64,000 nt of DNA from Balneicella halophila (GCF_003096835.1 NZ_QENZ01000003.1:744001-808000), one strand, 5' to 3'. Positions 9,292-18,596 are shown, counted from the first letter of the stretch. The notes: a model not told the origin generated them from the letters alone. Numbers and translations are program-made.

Positions 9292-9855
9292 ATGGATATA
9301 AAATATAATTTCGAAGAAGCGCAGAGCGTACTGCAAGCTTTTATGTCTGATGCTAAACAAATTGGAAATATTCAGAAAGCCGGGGATTTAATGGTAACTT
9401 CGATTGCCAACAAAGGTAAAATAATTTCATGCGGGAATGGCGGTTCTATGTGTGACGCTATGCACTTTGCAGAAGAGCTGACAGGTAGATTTAGAGACGA
9501 TAGGAAGGCACTACCCGCAATCGCTATTTCAGATCCTTCTCACATAAGCTGTGTGGGAAATGATTACGGTTTTGAAAGTGTTTTTTCAAGATATATCGAA
9601 GCCATAGGAAGAGAGGCAGATGTTTTATTAGCTATATCAACCTCAGGTAATTCAGCTAATGTGATAAAGGCAACGGAAGTCGCAAAAAACATAGGAATGA
9701 AGGTCGTTGGACTTACTGGTAAAGATGGAGGTAGGTTAGCACCACTTTGTGATGTAGAAATAAGAGTGCCGTGGAATGGCTATGCTGATAGAATCCAGGA
9801 GATACATATAAAAATTATCCATACTTTAATTCAATACATAGAAAAATACAATTAA
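9292..9855 (+). CDS. gmhA: Sedoheptulose 7-phosphate isomerase (phosphoheptose isomerase)
   Basis: Converts sedoheptulose-7-phosphate to glycero-manno-heptose-7-phosphate, the first step toward ADP-heptose for lipopolysaccharide core. The 187-residue SIS-domain protein has [17 protein letters not shown] (residues 47-63), with the acid of the active site in the EE pair (61-62), STSGNS at 116-121, and a C-terminal helix with His172/His177 where the catalytic His lies. Its stop codon overlaps the ATG of the ArsC-like gene by one base. No other heptose genes are in the window. Confidence 0.93.
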   Translation: MDIKYNFEEAQSVLQAFMSDAKQIGNIQKAGDLMVTSIANKGKIISCGNGGSMCDAMHFAEELTGRFRDDRKALPAIAISDPSHISCVGNDYGFESVFSRYIEAIGREADVLLAISTSGNSANVIKATEVAKNIGMKVVGLTGKDGGRLAPLCDVEIRVPWNGYADRIQEIHIKIIHTLIQYIEKYN

Positions 9856-10199
9856 TGGATTATACAATTTATTTTAACCCAAGATGCTCAAAATGCCGAG
9901 TTGCTCTTCAAGAATTAGAAGAGAATAAGAATGGCATTAAGATTATAGAATATTTGAAAAACCCACCTACAGTTGAAGAGCTCAAAGCGTTGCTAAAAAA
10001 GTTAGGGATAAAAGCAGAAGATCTTATCCGTAAGACAGAAGCGATTTATAAAGAAGAGTTCAAAGGCAAAGAGCTTTCGGAAGATGAATGGATAGATGCT
10101 ATGGTTCAGCATCCTAAATTGATTCAACGCCCCATTATTGTTAAAGGAGATAAAGCTGTTATTGGTAGAACAACAGAGAGTATAAATAGTATCAAATAA
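9855..10199 (+). CDS. ArsC/Spx-family thioredoxin-fold protein (arsenate reductase-like)
   Basis: A 114-residue protein of the ArsC/YffB family. The N-terminal strand leads to NPRCSKCR, with the active-site Cys in CSKC, then an EEL helix and a late RPIIVKGDKAVIGR segment that is diagnostic of the family. Many members of this clade are not proven arsenate reductases and may act as glutathione- or thiol-dependent reductases. There is no ars gene nearby: it is translationally coupled to gmhA (1-nt overlap) and abuts ubiE with no spacer, which argues against a dedicated arsenic role. Confidence 0.85.
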   Translation: MDYTIYFNPRCSKCRVALQELEENKNGIKIIEYLKNPPTVEELKALLKKLGIKAEDLIRKTEAIYKEEFKGKELSEDEWIDAMVQHPKLIQRPIIVKGDKAVIGRTTESINSIK

Positions 10200-10919
10200 A
10201 TGGTAGTTCCTTATAAAGAAGCACAAAGTTCTAAGAAAGAACAAGTAAGAGAGATGTTTGATAACATAGCACCACGCTATGATTTTTTAAATCACTTTCT
10301 TTCTGTAGGTATTGATAAGCTGTGGCGCAAAAAAGTCTGTAAAATAGTTGCTAAAGGCAATCCTAAAGTTATTATGGATATGGCTTCAGGTACTGGAGAT
10401 CTTGCCATTGGGTTGAGTAAGTTAAAGCCTGAAAGGATAGTTGGTGTTGATATTTCAGAGAATATGCTCAAAATAGGTGAGAAAAAGGTTGAAAAGAAAG
10501 GTTTAGACAATCTCATTTCTTTCAGAGTTGGAGATGCTGAAAACTTAGAAGATCCCAACGATACATATGATGCAATAACCTGTGCCTTTGGGGTTCGTAA
10601 TTTTGAAAATATACACAAAGGACTTAGTGAATTTCATCGCGTATTAAAAAACGAAGGTCGCTTGGTTATTTTAGAACTTTCAATGCCAGAAAATAAGTTT
10701 TTTAAGCTAATTTATAAGGTCTATTTCAGTTATATTTTGCCACTTTGGGGAAAAGTAGTTTCAAAGAATGACGTTGCATATAACTACCTGCCTGAGTCAG
10801 TAGCGAATTTTCCCAAACGTTCCGTTTTTTTGGAAAATATGAAAGATGCCGGCTTTAAAGATTGTTATGCAAAATCGCTCACTTTTGGCATTGCAACAAT
10901 TTTCGTTGGTACAAAATAA
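10200..10919 (+). CDS. menG: Demethylmenaquinone methyltransferase
   Basis: SAM-dependent C-methyltransferase that makes menaquinone from demethylmenaquinone (UbiE/MenG family). In the 239-residue protein the SAM-binding motif I DMASGTGDLA is at about residues 60-69. The GVDISENML acidic loop follows, then the family-specific FGVRNF motif and the RVLKNEGRLVILE post-motif. Menaquinone is the expected quinone of Bacteroidota. It begins immediately after the ArsC-like gene stop; porT follows with its own promoter. Confidence 0.95.
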   Translation: MVVPYKEAQSSKKEQVREMFDNIAPRYDFLNHFLSVGIDKLWRKKVCKIVAKGNPKVIMDMASGTGDLAIGLSKLKPERIVGVDISENMLKIGEKKVEKKGLDNLISFRVGDAENLEDPNDTYDAITCAFGVRNFENIHKGLSEFHRVLKNEGRLVILELSMPENKFFKLIYKVYFSYILPLWGKVVSKNDVAYNYLPESVANFPKRSVFLENMKDAGFKDCYAKSLTFGIATIFVGTK

Positions 10920-10935
10920 ATAAACTTTATATTTG
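10906..10935 (+). promoter_or_regulatory. Promoter of porT
   Basis: TTG at 10906-10908, a 19-bp spacer, then TATATTTG at 10928-10935: an ideal Bacteroidota promoter. The -33 element lies inside the 3' end of menG. The start codon is 23 bp after the -7 element, with an AAGGA-like ribosome site in between. Confidence 0.8.
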
Positions 10936-10958
10936 TAATGGCTATATAAAGGAAAAGG

Positions 10959-11732
10959 ATGAATCGAGCTATCCAATACATTATAATAATAGGACTTATT
11001 GTTTGTTTTAGTACAAATGATATGCTTGCACAACGATATAAATCATCATCTGCAATAAACTACTCCCGAGTTGACAATACAGTATTACATTATGGATACT
11101 CTATAGGATTTGGAGTTTTTGATTATCGCATTACGAATGTTCAATATGGTAGAGAATATGGATTTCTAGCTGAGCCTGTCTCATTTTCACCAGCATTCCG
11201 TTTGGGTGTGATAGGCGAATGGAATATTACAAATTATGTTTCATTGCGCAGTATTCCTGGATTATATTTTGGAAAAAGAACAGTCACTTTTGTAAGAGAA
11301 GAAGGAGAAGCAGATAGCTGGAATCCTATGGATAATTTAGGATATCCATTAAGAAAAGAGGCAGAAGTAAAATCAGTCTATGCTGATATCCCATTATTAA
11401 TCAAGTATAGAGGAGTACGTATCAATAATTATAATTTCTACTTAGTTGCAGGGGCTTCTTACCATATGGATTTAACACCACATGATGAGTTGAAACCAGA
11501 AAAAAATAGAATTATTCGAACCAATAGACATGATGTCGCATTGGAGTTTGGTGGCGGAATGGACTTTTATATGCGATACTTTAAATTGGGAGCTGAATTG
11601 CGTATATCCATAGGGTTGATTGATGTAATGAATCATGACCTTGTGGAGGATATGCCGAACTTCCATGCTTATACTAGAACTATAGGGAGTATGAAATCTA
11701 CTTTAGTAACCCTTTCTTTCAACTTTGAATAG
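10959..11732 (+). CDS. porT: PorT-family outer membrane beta-barrel (type IX secretion)
   Basis: A 257-residue exported barrel-type protein: signal peptide (about residues 1-24, ending LAQ), then strand-like segments with GYSIGFGVFDYRI and a C-terminal TLVTLSFNF strand ending in an aromatic residue, typical of small outer-membrane barrels. Length, the opening RYKSSSAINYSRVDN, and its position between menG and an RNA methyltransferase match PorT/SprT, required for type IX secretion in Porphyromonas and Flavobacterium. Assignment rests on recognition, not on a motif with known chemistry. Its 3' end overlaps the convergent methyltransferase gene by 14 bp. Confidence 0.75.
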   Translation: MNRAIQYIIIIGLIVCFSTNDMLAQRYKSSSAINYSRVDNTVLHYGYSIGFGVFDYRITNVQYGREYGFLAEPVSFSPAFRLGVIGEWNITNYVSLRSIPGLYFGKRTVTFVREEGEADSWNPMDNLGYPLRKEAEVKSVYADIPLLIKYRGVRINNYNFYLVAGASYHMDLTPHDELKPEKNRIIRTNRHDVALEFGGGMDFYMRYFKLGAELRISIGLIDVMNHDLVEDMPNFHAYTRTIGSMKSTLVTLSFNFE

Positions 11733-12456
11733 TCCTCGCAATTTCTGAACAAACAATAGCTGTACTTACAGAAGCATTTAGGGATTCTGGAGGAGTACTG
11801 CTGAATGCCGGTATATGTATTGGGGTATCTATATACTGTTTTAGTTCAGGTGAAATACCTTGTCCTTCATTACCAATAACCACCACACATTCTTTGTTAA
11901 ATGCTGTCTTGTAAATAGATTTGCCTTCTAAATACGTACCGTATACTGTGATTTTTTCTGCTCTCAAATCTTTAAAAAAAATGGCTAATGGCAGATAGTG
12001 TACTTTTACTTTAGCTAATGCACCCATGCTTGCTTGTACCACTTTTGGATTGTAAATATCTACAGTTTCAGGCGAGCAAACAATATGTTGAAAACCAAAC
12101 CAGGATGCTGTCCTGATTATAGTCCCTAAGTTTCCTGGGTCTTGCAAAGTGTCGAGCACCAATGCAGGAAGCTCGTCTTTATTAAAAGGAGTCTCTTTAG
12201 GGATATCAAAAATTCCGATAACAGAGCTAGGTGTTTTTAAAGAACTTGCTTTTTTTAATAGCACATTGTCAATGACGGTAGTTGATAATAGAGGATGCTC
12301 CTGAGCCCATTTTTTTGTGCAGAGTATATATTTTACAGAGAATGATTCAAGCAGATCTAAAACGAGTTTTTCTCCCTCAGCTACAAACAATTGTTCTTTC
12401 GTTCGAAACTTTTTATGTTGCAGTGAGGATGCAAGTTTGGCTAATCGTTGGCTCAT
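11719..12456 (-). CDS. TrmH/SpoU-family RNA 2'-O-methyltransferase
   Basis: A 245-residue SPOUT enzyme that 2'-O-methylates ribose in rRNA or tRNA using SAM. The N-terminal substrate-binding domain (about residues 1-95) is followed by the three SpoU motifs: DTLQDPGNLGTIIRTA (motif 1), VIGNEGQGIS (motif 2) and IPAFSSTPPESLNASVSTAI (motif 3, SAM-binding knot). The RNA target cannot be read. It is divergent from tamL with overlapping promoters. Confidence 0.9.
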   Translation of the reverse strand: MSQRLAKLASSLQHKKFRTKEQLFVAEGEKLVLDLLESFSVKYILCTKKWAQEHPLLSTTVIDNVLLKKASSLKTPSSVIGIFDIPKETPFNKDELPALVLDTLQDPGNLGTIIRTASWFGFQHIVCSPETVDIYNPKVVQASMGALAKVKVHYLPLAIFFKDLRAEKITVYGTYLEGKSIYKTAFNKECVVVIGNEGQGISPELKQYIDTPIHIPAFSSTPPESLNASVSTAIVCSEIARTIQS

Positions 12457-12459
12457 CTA

Positions 12460-12489
12460 TTGTAGGCTTTACTAAAGTTCATATCTTTG
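12460..12489 (+). promoter_or_regulatory. Promoter of tamL
   Basis: TTG at 12460-12462, spacer 19 bp, TATCTTTG at 12482-12489. The TTG start codon of tamL is 17 nt after the last G, so the leader would be only about 11 nt. Confidence 0.75.
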
Positions 12490-12491
12490 AA

Positions 12492-12522
12492 CAAAAATAA
12501 GATTTTTGAAAAAGACCATCAA
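12492..12522 (-). promoter_or_regulatory. Promoter of the SpoU methyltransferase gene
   Basis: On the minus strand, TTG (complement of 12520-12522), a 20-bp spacer, and TAttTTTG (complement of 12492-12499). It faces the tamL promoter, and the two -7 elements are 2 bp apart. Confidence 0.65.
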
Positions 12523-14827
12523 ATATATACTTTTATTGTTATCTATTTCGTTCGTCTTCGCATGCTCAACAACCAAGTATGTGTCTGAAGATGAGTTTCT
12601 GCTCACCAAGGTAAAAATTGATATTGATGATAAGCGTGTGGCTGAAAGTAAGGCTGAGGCTTACGTAAAACAAAAGCCAAACAATAGAATATTGGGTGAG
12701 ATTCCGTTTAATGTTTGGATGTATAACCTCTCAGGAAGTGATAGTACTAAAAAAATAAATCGGTTCTTGCGTAAGCTTGGAGAAGCTCCTGTAATCTATG
12801 ATTCTATTCAAACACATCGTACCCTTATCCAGCTAGAGCGGTTTATGGCAAACAAAGGATTTTATGATGCAGAAATCGAAGTAAGAGAAAATTTCAGCAA
12901 GAAAAAAGTTAAAGTTAATTATATCATTAAAGCTAATGAGCCTAAAGTTATTGCTAACATCATCAGGCGTAAGGATAGCTTACTATACAAAGTTATAGGA
13001 AAAGAGAATATGAGAATCGAGTTGCCGGATAGCTCAAGTTTACGTCAAACTTTGATACAGCAAAAGAAAAAGGCATTCATTCGAAAAAATGATTTGTTAG
13101 ATGTCGATAAGCTCAAGGAAGAGCGTGAGCGTTTGGAAGCATTGTATGAATTGCAAGGGTATTTTAATTTCGATGAGGATAACATTCATTTCTACCTAGA
13201 TACTACTAAGCTAAATAATAAAGTAGATATTTATTATGGTTTACGAACCGTGGATTCTCTTGAGCTTCGCAAGTACAAAATTAGAAAAATAACTGTATAT
13301 CTTGATATTGAAGCCCAGGACAAGGGAATGGAGAATAAGTTTGATAGTATTAAGTTTGATGATATAACTTTCTTCTACAAAGATAAGATGTCATACAAAC
13401 CATTCACCTTAGCACGGGCAATCCTTATCAAAGAAGGACAATTATACAGTCCTGAAAACGTGGATGAAACAAAAAGAAGATTAGGCATATTGAAGCAGTT
13501 CAAATATTCTAATGTTGGGTTTAGAGAATTTGCTACGAACGACAGTATTGGTCTTTTGGACTGTTACATTCAGTTAGTATCTCAAAAACGACAGTCTTAT
13601 AGTGTGGAAGCTACTGCAACGGTGAATGCTGGTGATTTTGGATTTGCCACAAATCTACGCTATCAACATAAAAATCTGTTTCGTGGAGCTGAGCTCTTTA
13701 CAGTACAACTATCAGCAGGTATAGAGCGTTTACGACGAGAGCATTTAACATCTAAATTTGATGCCTCGGAGTTTGGAGCGACTGTAAATCTTATTTCGCC
13801 AAAGTTCTATTTGCCATTCTTTAAAGTTAAGAATTGGAGAGCTAGAGTACCCCGGACAAGTACCTCAATTGTGTACAATTATGCAGAACGCCCTGAGTAT
13901 CTACGGACTATTACAGATCTCACCTTTAGTTATCAATGGAGGAGCAATGATCATTTTTCACATATTTTTACTCCAATAGATTTAGGTCTGCTAAAAGTCA
14001 ATGCTGATCCTGATTTTTTAGAAAATTTGAATAACTATTACCGACAAACCAGTTATGTAGATCATATTATTCCTTCTATGCGGTATAGTTTAAGATTTGA
14101 CAATCAAGGAAAGACGAGAAAGACAACTTATCAAAGAGCTCGGTTTAATGTTGAGAGTTCAGGAAACTTACTAAATGCGATTGACCATCTAATGGCACGG
14201 AATGACAGGGAAGACCTAACCGAAAATGATTACTTTTCCTATTTTGGAATTCGTTATGCGCAATACATCCGATCTGATATAGAGTTCACTTACAATCAAT
14301 TCATTAACCCTAAGCATGCACTTATTTATCACATTTTTTTAGGTGCAGGTTTTCCTTATGGTAATTCAGAAGTAATGCCATTTGAAAAAATGTATTTTGC
14401 TGGCGGACCTAATAGTATGCGTGCTTGGCATCCTAGAAGCTTGGGACCCGGTGGCTCTCGAGCCAATCCTCCCAATTTGAGGCTCTCTTACGGAGAATTT
14501 AAATTAGAAGGAAATCTAGAATATCGATTCAGCCTAGCTAAGAGTCTAGAAGGTGCCTTATTTGTTGATGCGGGTAATGTATGGAATCTTTCAGATCTCG
14601 GAGAAAAAGATCCTGATAGTAAATTTGAATTTGATAGTTTTTATAAACAAATTGCCGTAGGAACAGGATTGGGCTTAAGATATGATATTAGCAATATTAT
14701 TTTACGATTAGATGCAGGAATTAAATTAGTAGATCCTTACTTGCAAGGAGATAGATTTGTGCCAAAAAATAGCAGTTATGACCTGAAAGATATTACGTTT
14801 AATTTTGGTATTGGTTATCCATTTTAG
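12506..14827 (+). CDS. tamL: TamL-type BamA-family outer membrane lipoprotein
   Basis: A 773-residue Omp85 protein anchored as a lipoprotein. The signal peptide ends in FVFAC with lipidation at Cys20. POTRA-like repeats (about residues 30-370) follow, then a barrel domain with the MRAWHPRSLGPGG segment, which matches the Omp85 L6 (V/M)RG(W/Y)-type loop, and a final GIGYPF strand. In Bacteroidota TamL is the outer-membrane partner of a TamB-like protein. The start must be TTG at 12506: the next in-frame Met is over 100 residues inside and would lose the signal. It is followed by fba. Confidence 0.88.
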   Translation: MKKTIKYILLLLSISFVFACSTTKYVSEDEFLLTKVKIDIDDKRVAESKAEAYVKQKPNNRILGEIPFNVWMYNLSGSDSTKKINRFLRKLGEAPVIYDSIQTHRTLIQLERFMANKGFYDAEIEVRENFSKKKVKVNYIIKANEPKVIANIIRRKDSLLYKVIGKENMRIELPDSSSLRQTLIQQKKKAFIRKNDLLDVDKLKEERERLEALYELQGYFNFDEDNIHFYLDTTKLNNKVDIYYGLRTVDSLELRKYKIRKITVYLDIEAQDKGMENKFDSIKFDDITFFYKDKMSYKPFTLARAILIKEGQLYSPENVDETKRRLGILKQFKYSNVGFREFATNDSIGLLDCYIQLVSQKRQSYSVEATATVNAGDFGFATNLRYQHKNLFRGAELFTVQLSAGIERLRREHLTSKFDASEFGATVNLISPKFYLPFFKVKNWRARVPRTSTSIVYNYAERPEYLRTITDLTFSYQWRSNDHFSHIFTPIDLGLLKVNADPDFLENLNNYYRQTSYVDHIIPSMRYSLRFDNQGKTRKTTYQRARFNVESSGNLLNAIDHLMARNDREDLTENDYFSYFGIRYAQYIRSDIEFTYNQFINPKHALIYHIFLGAGFPYGNSEVMPFEKMYFAGGPNSMRAWHPRSLGPGGSRANPPNLRLSYGEFKLEGNLEYRFSLAKSLEGALFVDAGNVWNLSDLGEKDPDSKFEFDSFYKQIAVGTGLGLRYDISNIILRLDAGIKLVDPYLQGDRFVPKNSSYDLKDITFNFGIGYPF

Positions 14828-14880
14828 TAAATTCGCAAGTGAAATATCACACTCAATTACAATTAAATAAGAATAAAAAT

Positions 14881-15954
14881 ATGAAAGTTCTAGACGTAGT
14901 AAAACCAGGTGTACTGACAGGTTCAGATGTGCAAAAAGTTTTTAAAGTTGCTAAAGAAAACAAGTTTGCATTACCTGCGGTAAATGTTATTGGTACACAT
15001 TCTATGAATGCTGTATTACAAGCAGCACGTGATATTAATTCTCCTGTTATTATTCAATTTTCAAATGGAGGAGCTCACTTTGTTGCAGGTAAAGGAGTAA
15101 GTAATGATGATCAGAAAGCTTCTGTAATGGGGGCAGTTGCCGGTGCAAAACATATTCACACGATGGCAGAGATTTATGGAGTCCCAGTGATTTTACATAC
15201 AGACCATGCAGCAAAGAAATTACTTCCATGGATTGATGGACTATTAGATGAGAATGAAAAATGGTTTGAGCTTACTGGTAAGCCTTTATTCAGCTCTCAT
15301 ATGATTGACTTATCAGAAGAGCCTATTGAAGAAAATGTTGAAACGTGTAAGAAATACCTTGCCCGTATGGACAAGATGGGAATGACTTTGGAAATAGAGC
15401 TTGGCGTTACAGGTGGTGAAGAAGATGGAGTTGATAACACAGATGTGGACAACGCTTCTTTGTATACACAAAAGGAGGAAGTTGCCTATGCTTATGAAGA
15501 GTTGTTAAAAGTTTCACCTAATTTTACCATTGCTGCAGCTTTTGGTAACGTACATGGTGTGTATAAACCAGGAAATGTTCTTCTGCGTCCAAAAATATTA
15601 GCTGAGTCTCAAAAGTACATTTCTGAAAAATATGGTGTAGATAAAAACACAGTGAACTTTGTGTTCCACGGTGGTTCTGGTTCTGGTCTGGAAGATATAA
15701 GAGAAGCTATAGACTATGGAGTCGTAAAAATGAATATTGATACCGATACACAATGGGCGTTCTGGGATGGAGTAAGAGTATTTGAACAAAAAAACAAATC
15801 TTACCTTCAAGGACAGATTGGTAACCCAGAAGGAGATGATAAGCCTAATAAAAAGTTTTATGATCCTAGAAAGTGGTTACGCGAAGCAGAATTGTCTATG
15901 ATTGAAAGACTAAAACAAGCGTTTAGTGATTTGAATTGTGTTGATAGATTGTAG
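14881..15954 (+). CDS. fba: Fructose-bisphosphate aldolase class II
   Basis: Zn-dependent aldolase that interconverts fructose-1,6-bisphosphate with DHAP and glyceraldehyde-3-phosphate. The 357-residue protein belongs to the longer class IIA form. It has the zinc-ligand segment HTDHAAKK, the EIELGVTGGEEDGVDN loop, a second metal His in FGNVHGVY, and VFHGGSGS near the phosphate site. The ATG at 14881 (MKVLDVVKPG) matches the family start; an upstream ATG at 14839 lacks family-like residues. A terminator follows. Confidence 0.96.
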   Translation: MKVLDVVKPGVLTGSDVQKVFKVAKENKFALPAVNVIGTHSMNAVLQAARDINSPVIIQFSNGGAHFVAGKGVSNDDQKASVMGAVAGAKHIHTMAEIYGVPVILHTDHAAKKLLPWIDGLLDENEKWFELTGKPLFSSHMIDLSEEPIEENVETCKKYLARMDKMGMTLEIELGVTGGEEDGVDNTDVDNASLYTQKEEVAYAYEELLKVSPNFTIAAAFGNVHGVYKPGNVLLRPKILAESQKYISEKYGVDKNTVNFVFHGGSGSGLEDIREAIDYGVVKMNIDTDTQWAFWDGVRVFEQKNKSYLQGQIGNPEGDDKPNKKFYDPRKWLREAELSMIERLKQAFSDLNCVDRL

Positions 15955-15975
15955 TTTATGAAAATAATTTTAAAG

Positions 15976-16008
15976 AAGCTGTCTATTATTAGGCAGCTTT
16001 TTTTATTT
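15976..16008 (+). terminator. Intrinsic terminator after fba
   Basis: AAGCTGTC (15976-15983) pairs with GGCAGCTT (15992-15999) around an 8-nt loop and is followed by a T-rich tract. It ends the tamL-fba transcript. Confidence 0.85.
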
Positions 16009-16032
16009 TAGCAAAAATCTTAAAAGACTACT

Positions 16033-17394
16033 ATGAAAAATGAAAGAGAACATTTCTCATCCCGCTTTGCTGTTATTGCAGCTGTTGCAGGATCAGCTGT
16101 TGGTTTAGGCAATATTTGGAAATTCCCTTATGTACTGGGTGATAATGGTGGGAGTGCTTTTATTCTCATTTATGTTCTTTTTGTTGTCGCTCTTGGAATT
16201 CCGCTGATGATGTCAGAGTTTGTCATTGGGCGTAGAGCACAAACCAACTCCTTTCGTGCTTTTAGTAAATTGTCCCCGACATTTCGATGGGCATTCTTAG
16301 GGATAATACCTTCTTTGGCAGCCTTCTTTATTTTATCGTATTATACGACTATTGCCGGGTGGACCTTGGAATACCTGTACCAGTCTATTACAGGGGCATA
16401 CAGGAGTCATTCTGCCAATGAGATTGCTACTAATTTTGAATCTTTTCATACTTCGATTATTGATCCTTTGCTGTGGCAGTTCTGTTTGTTAGGAGTGACA
16501 GCCTACATAGTCTATGCAGGAGTGAAAAAAGGGATTGAGAAATATTCTAAGATAATGATGCCACTTATGGTTATATTGATGATAGGTATGTGTATTAAAG
16601 CACTTACACTAGAGGGAGCATCGGAAGGTTTAAAATTTTTATTTTCTCCTGATTTTTCAAAGATTAATCCTCAAGTGATATTGGAAGCGTTAGGTCAAGC
16701 TTTCTTTTCATTAAGTTTAGGTATGGGGATTTTAATCACATACTCCTCGTATATGAGCAAGAAGGAAAAGATACACAAGACAGTCGGTGTTGTAGTTTTG
16801 GCAGATACTTTGCTTGCAATATTAGCAGGAGTAATGATATTCCCAGCTGTTTTTTCATTTAATATTGATCCTAGTAGTGGTCCAGGATTGGTGTTTGTTA
16901 CACTTCCTAATATTTTTAATCAAATGAGCGGAGGATTTATTTTCGCTATTATTTTCTTTTTACTTCTAACAATGGCAGCACTTACTTCTACAGTCTCTAT
17001 ATTGGAAGTGAATGTGAGTCTCGTTCAAGAGGAATTAAAATGGACACGCAAAAAAGCAACCATAGCTGTAACAACAGCCATTGCTATTTTAGGTGTTTTC
17101 TGTACATTATCTTTTGGTGTAGGAGAGAAGTTTCACATTTTTGGGTTAACATTTTTCGATGCACTCGATTATTTAACCTCTAATTGGTTATTACCTATAG
17201 GAGGAGCTTTTGCAATAATCTTTGTAGGATTTATTTTGAAAAAGGAAGATGTTAAAGCAGAATTGTCTAATGACCACTCCTTCCAAATAAAGTGGTTTGG
17301 TATGTATTATTTTGTGGTTCGTTTTATAGCGCCATTGGCTATCGTTTTGATTTTACTCAATCAAGTCGGTGCTTTTGATTTACTTACAACATAA
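16033..17394 (+). CDS. Sodium-dependent transporter, NSS/SNF family
   Basis: A 453-residue inner-membrane symporter of the LeuT fold with about 11-12 membrane helices. The first helix carries the unwound family signature AVGLGNIWKFPY, followed by NGGSAF and the IPLMMSEFVIGRR loop, as in bacterial amino-acid:Na+ symporters. Helix 6 has the SFFSLSLGMG-like break (here AFFSLSLGMGIL). The substrate, an amino acid or related compound, cannot be read. The next gene starts immediately after its stop, so they are probably cotranscribed. Confidence 0.92.
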   Translation: MKNEREHFSSRFAVIAAVAGSAVGLGNIWKFPYVLGDNGGSAFILIYVLFVVALGIPLMMSEFVIGRRAQTNSFRAFSKLSPTFRWAFLGIIPSLAAFFILSYYTTIAGWTLEYLYQSITGAYRSHSANEIATNFESFHTSIIDPLLWQFCLLGVTAYIVYAGVKKGIEKYSKIMMPLMVILMIGMCIKALTLEGASEGLKFLFSPDFSKINPQVILEALGQAFFSLSLGMGILITYSSYMSKKEKIHKTVGVVVLADTLLAILAGVMIFPAVFSFNIDPSSGPGLVFVTLPNIFNQMSGGFIFAIIFFLLLTMAALTSTVSILEVNVSLVQEELKWTRKKATIAVTTAIAILGVFCTLSFGVGEKFHIFGLTFFDALDYLTSNWLLPIGGAFAIIFVGFILKKEDVKAELSNDHSFQIKWFGMYYFVVRFIAPLAIVLILLNQVGAFDLLTT

Positions 17395-18519
17395 ATGTTT
17401 GCAAAATTATTTTCAAGACTAAGAACGTATTTTTATTACAATAGAAAGGAACTAAATGGAGTAGGAGTTCTTATGCTGTTGCTGGTATTATTATTTGCTG
17501 GTCTGTACTTTTATAAAAAATATTTTTTTCAGGAAATTGATACTTCCTATTTTCAGTACCAAATTGATAGTCTTGAAAGAGTTGGTAAGAGGGATAAAAC
17601 CACATATCAATATTTTGCTTTTAATCCGAATACTGTTAAAATCATAGAGTTAGAGAAATTAGGATTTTCAAAGAAACAAATTCGAAATTTGGTGAATTAC
17701 CGCAATGCAGGAGGATATTTTTATAAAAAAGAGGACTTCCGTAAGCTATATTTCGTTACAGATAGTATTTATAAAGTTTACGAGCCTTTCCTAAGGTTGA
17801 ATGATAATGAAAACTGGCAAAAGACTAAAAATAAGATTGTAAAAAATAAGACTGGCGAAGCAACATCAGAGAAAGAAATTGACAGTTTGTTTTATTTTGA
17901 TCCGAACCTAATCTCTACAGAAGAATGGTTAGCACTTGGAGTAACTAAAAAAGTTGCACAGATTATTGCAAACTATAAGAAAAAAGGTGGGCATTTTTAT
18001 GTGAGTGAAGATTTAAAAAAGATTTATGGCTTATCAGAGGAGAAATACAATCAGTTGCTACCTTACATTCGAATTGAAGAAAAAGAGGATGTTAATTATA
18101 CCAATCAACAAGATACTATTTCTACCATCTATGATCTGAATACTATAAGCGAAGAAGAATTGTTGAAACTGCATGTGAGCTTATCGATGAGTCGTAAACT
18201 AATCAATTTCCGAAACAAATTAGGAGGTTATGCAAGTATGGCTCAATTGCTGGAACTATATAATATAAGAGAGAGGGATTTGAATATAATCAAAAAGTAC
18301 TGTGAAATAAGAAGTCCTGTAATGCAAATAAATATAAATACAGCAACGGAGGAAGAAATTTATAAACATCCTTATCTTGATTTTCACGATGCACAAGCTA
18401 TTATTCGTTATAGGAAACGCAAGGGTGATTACGAAAGAGTAACTCTATTAAAAAACCGAAAGATACTTACAAACAAGACGTTTGATAAAGTAAAACCATA
18501 TTTAAAAGTAAAAGAATAG
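17395..18519 (+). CDS. Membrane-anchored ComEA-like helix-hairpin-helix protein with four repeats
   Basis: A 374-residue protein with one N-terminal membrane helix (about residues 20-40), then four HhH units of about 60-80 residues. They start near residue 80 (ELEKLGFSKKQIRNLVNYR), 180 (LALGVTKKVAQIIANY), 255 (LKLHVSLSMSRKLINFR) and 310 (INTATEEEIYKHPYL). Each has a GG(Y/H)F-type turn or its equivalent. Single ComEA-type units bind DNA nonspecifically during uptake; four in one membrane protein suggest DNA binding at the envelope, but a role in competence is only inferred. It starts right at the transporter stop. Confidence 0.75.
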   Translation: MFAKLFSRLRTYFYYNRKELNGVGVLMLLLVLLFAGLYFYKKYFFQEIDTSYFQYQIDSLERVGKRDKTTYQYFAFNPNTVKIIELEKLGFSKKQIRNLVNYRNAGGYFYKKEDFRKLYFVTDSIYKVYEPFLRLNDNENWQKTKNKIVKNKTGEATSEKEIDSLFYFDPNLISTEEWLALGVTKKVAQIIANYKKKGGHFYVSEDLKKIYGLSEEKYNQLLPYIRIEEKEDVNYTNQQDTISTIYDLNTISEEELLKLHVSLSMSRKLINFRNKLGGYASMAQLLELYNIRERDLNIIKKYCEIRSPVMQININTATEEEIYKHPYLDFHDAQAIIRYRKRKGDYERVTLLKNRKILTNKTFDKVKPYLKVKE

Positions 18520-18529
18520 AAATAAAAAA

Positions 18530-18560
18530 TTGGTAATTCAAAAACTATATATTATCTTTG
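18530..18560 (+). promoter_or_regulatory. Promoter of rpsU
   Basis: TTG at 18530-18532, a 20-bp spacer, TATCTTTG at 18553-18560. The start codon is 36 nt downstream, preceded by an AGGA ribosome site. Confidence 0.8.
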
Positions 18561-18596
18561 CCACTCAAAATTACAAACAGATAATAGGAAAAAGAT

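Noticed and set aside
9855-10199. Arsenic resistance locus
   Set aside because: The ArsC-like gene is coupled to gmhA and menG and no arsB, acr3 or arsR is present.
18570-18596. Extended Shine-Dalgarno for rpsU autoregulation, as reported in some relatives
   Set aside because: Only AGGA is present before the ATG, not an extended complement to the 16S tail, so no claim of special control is made.
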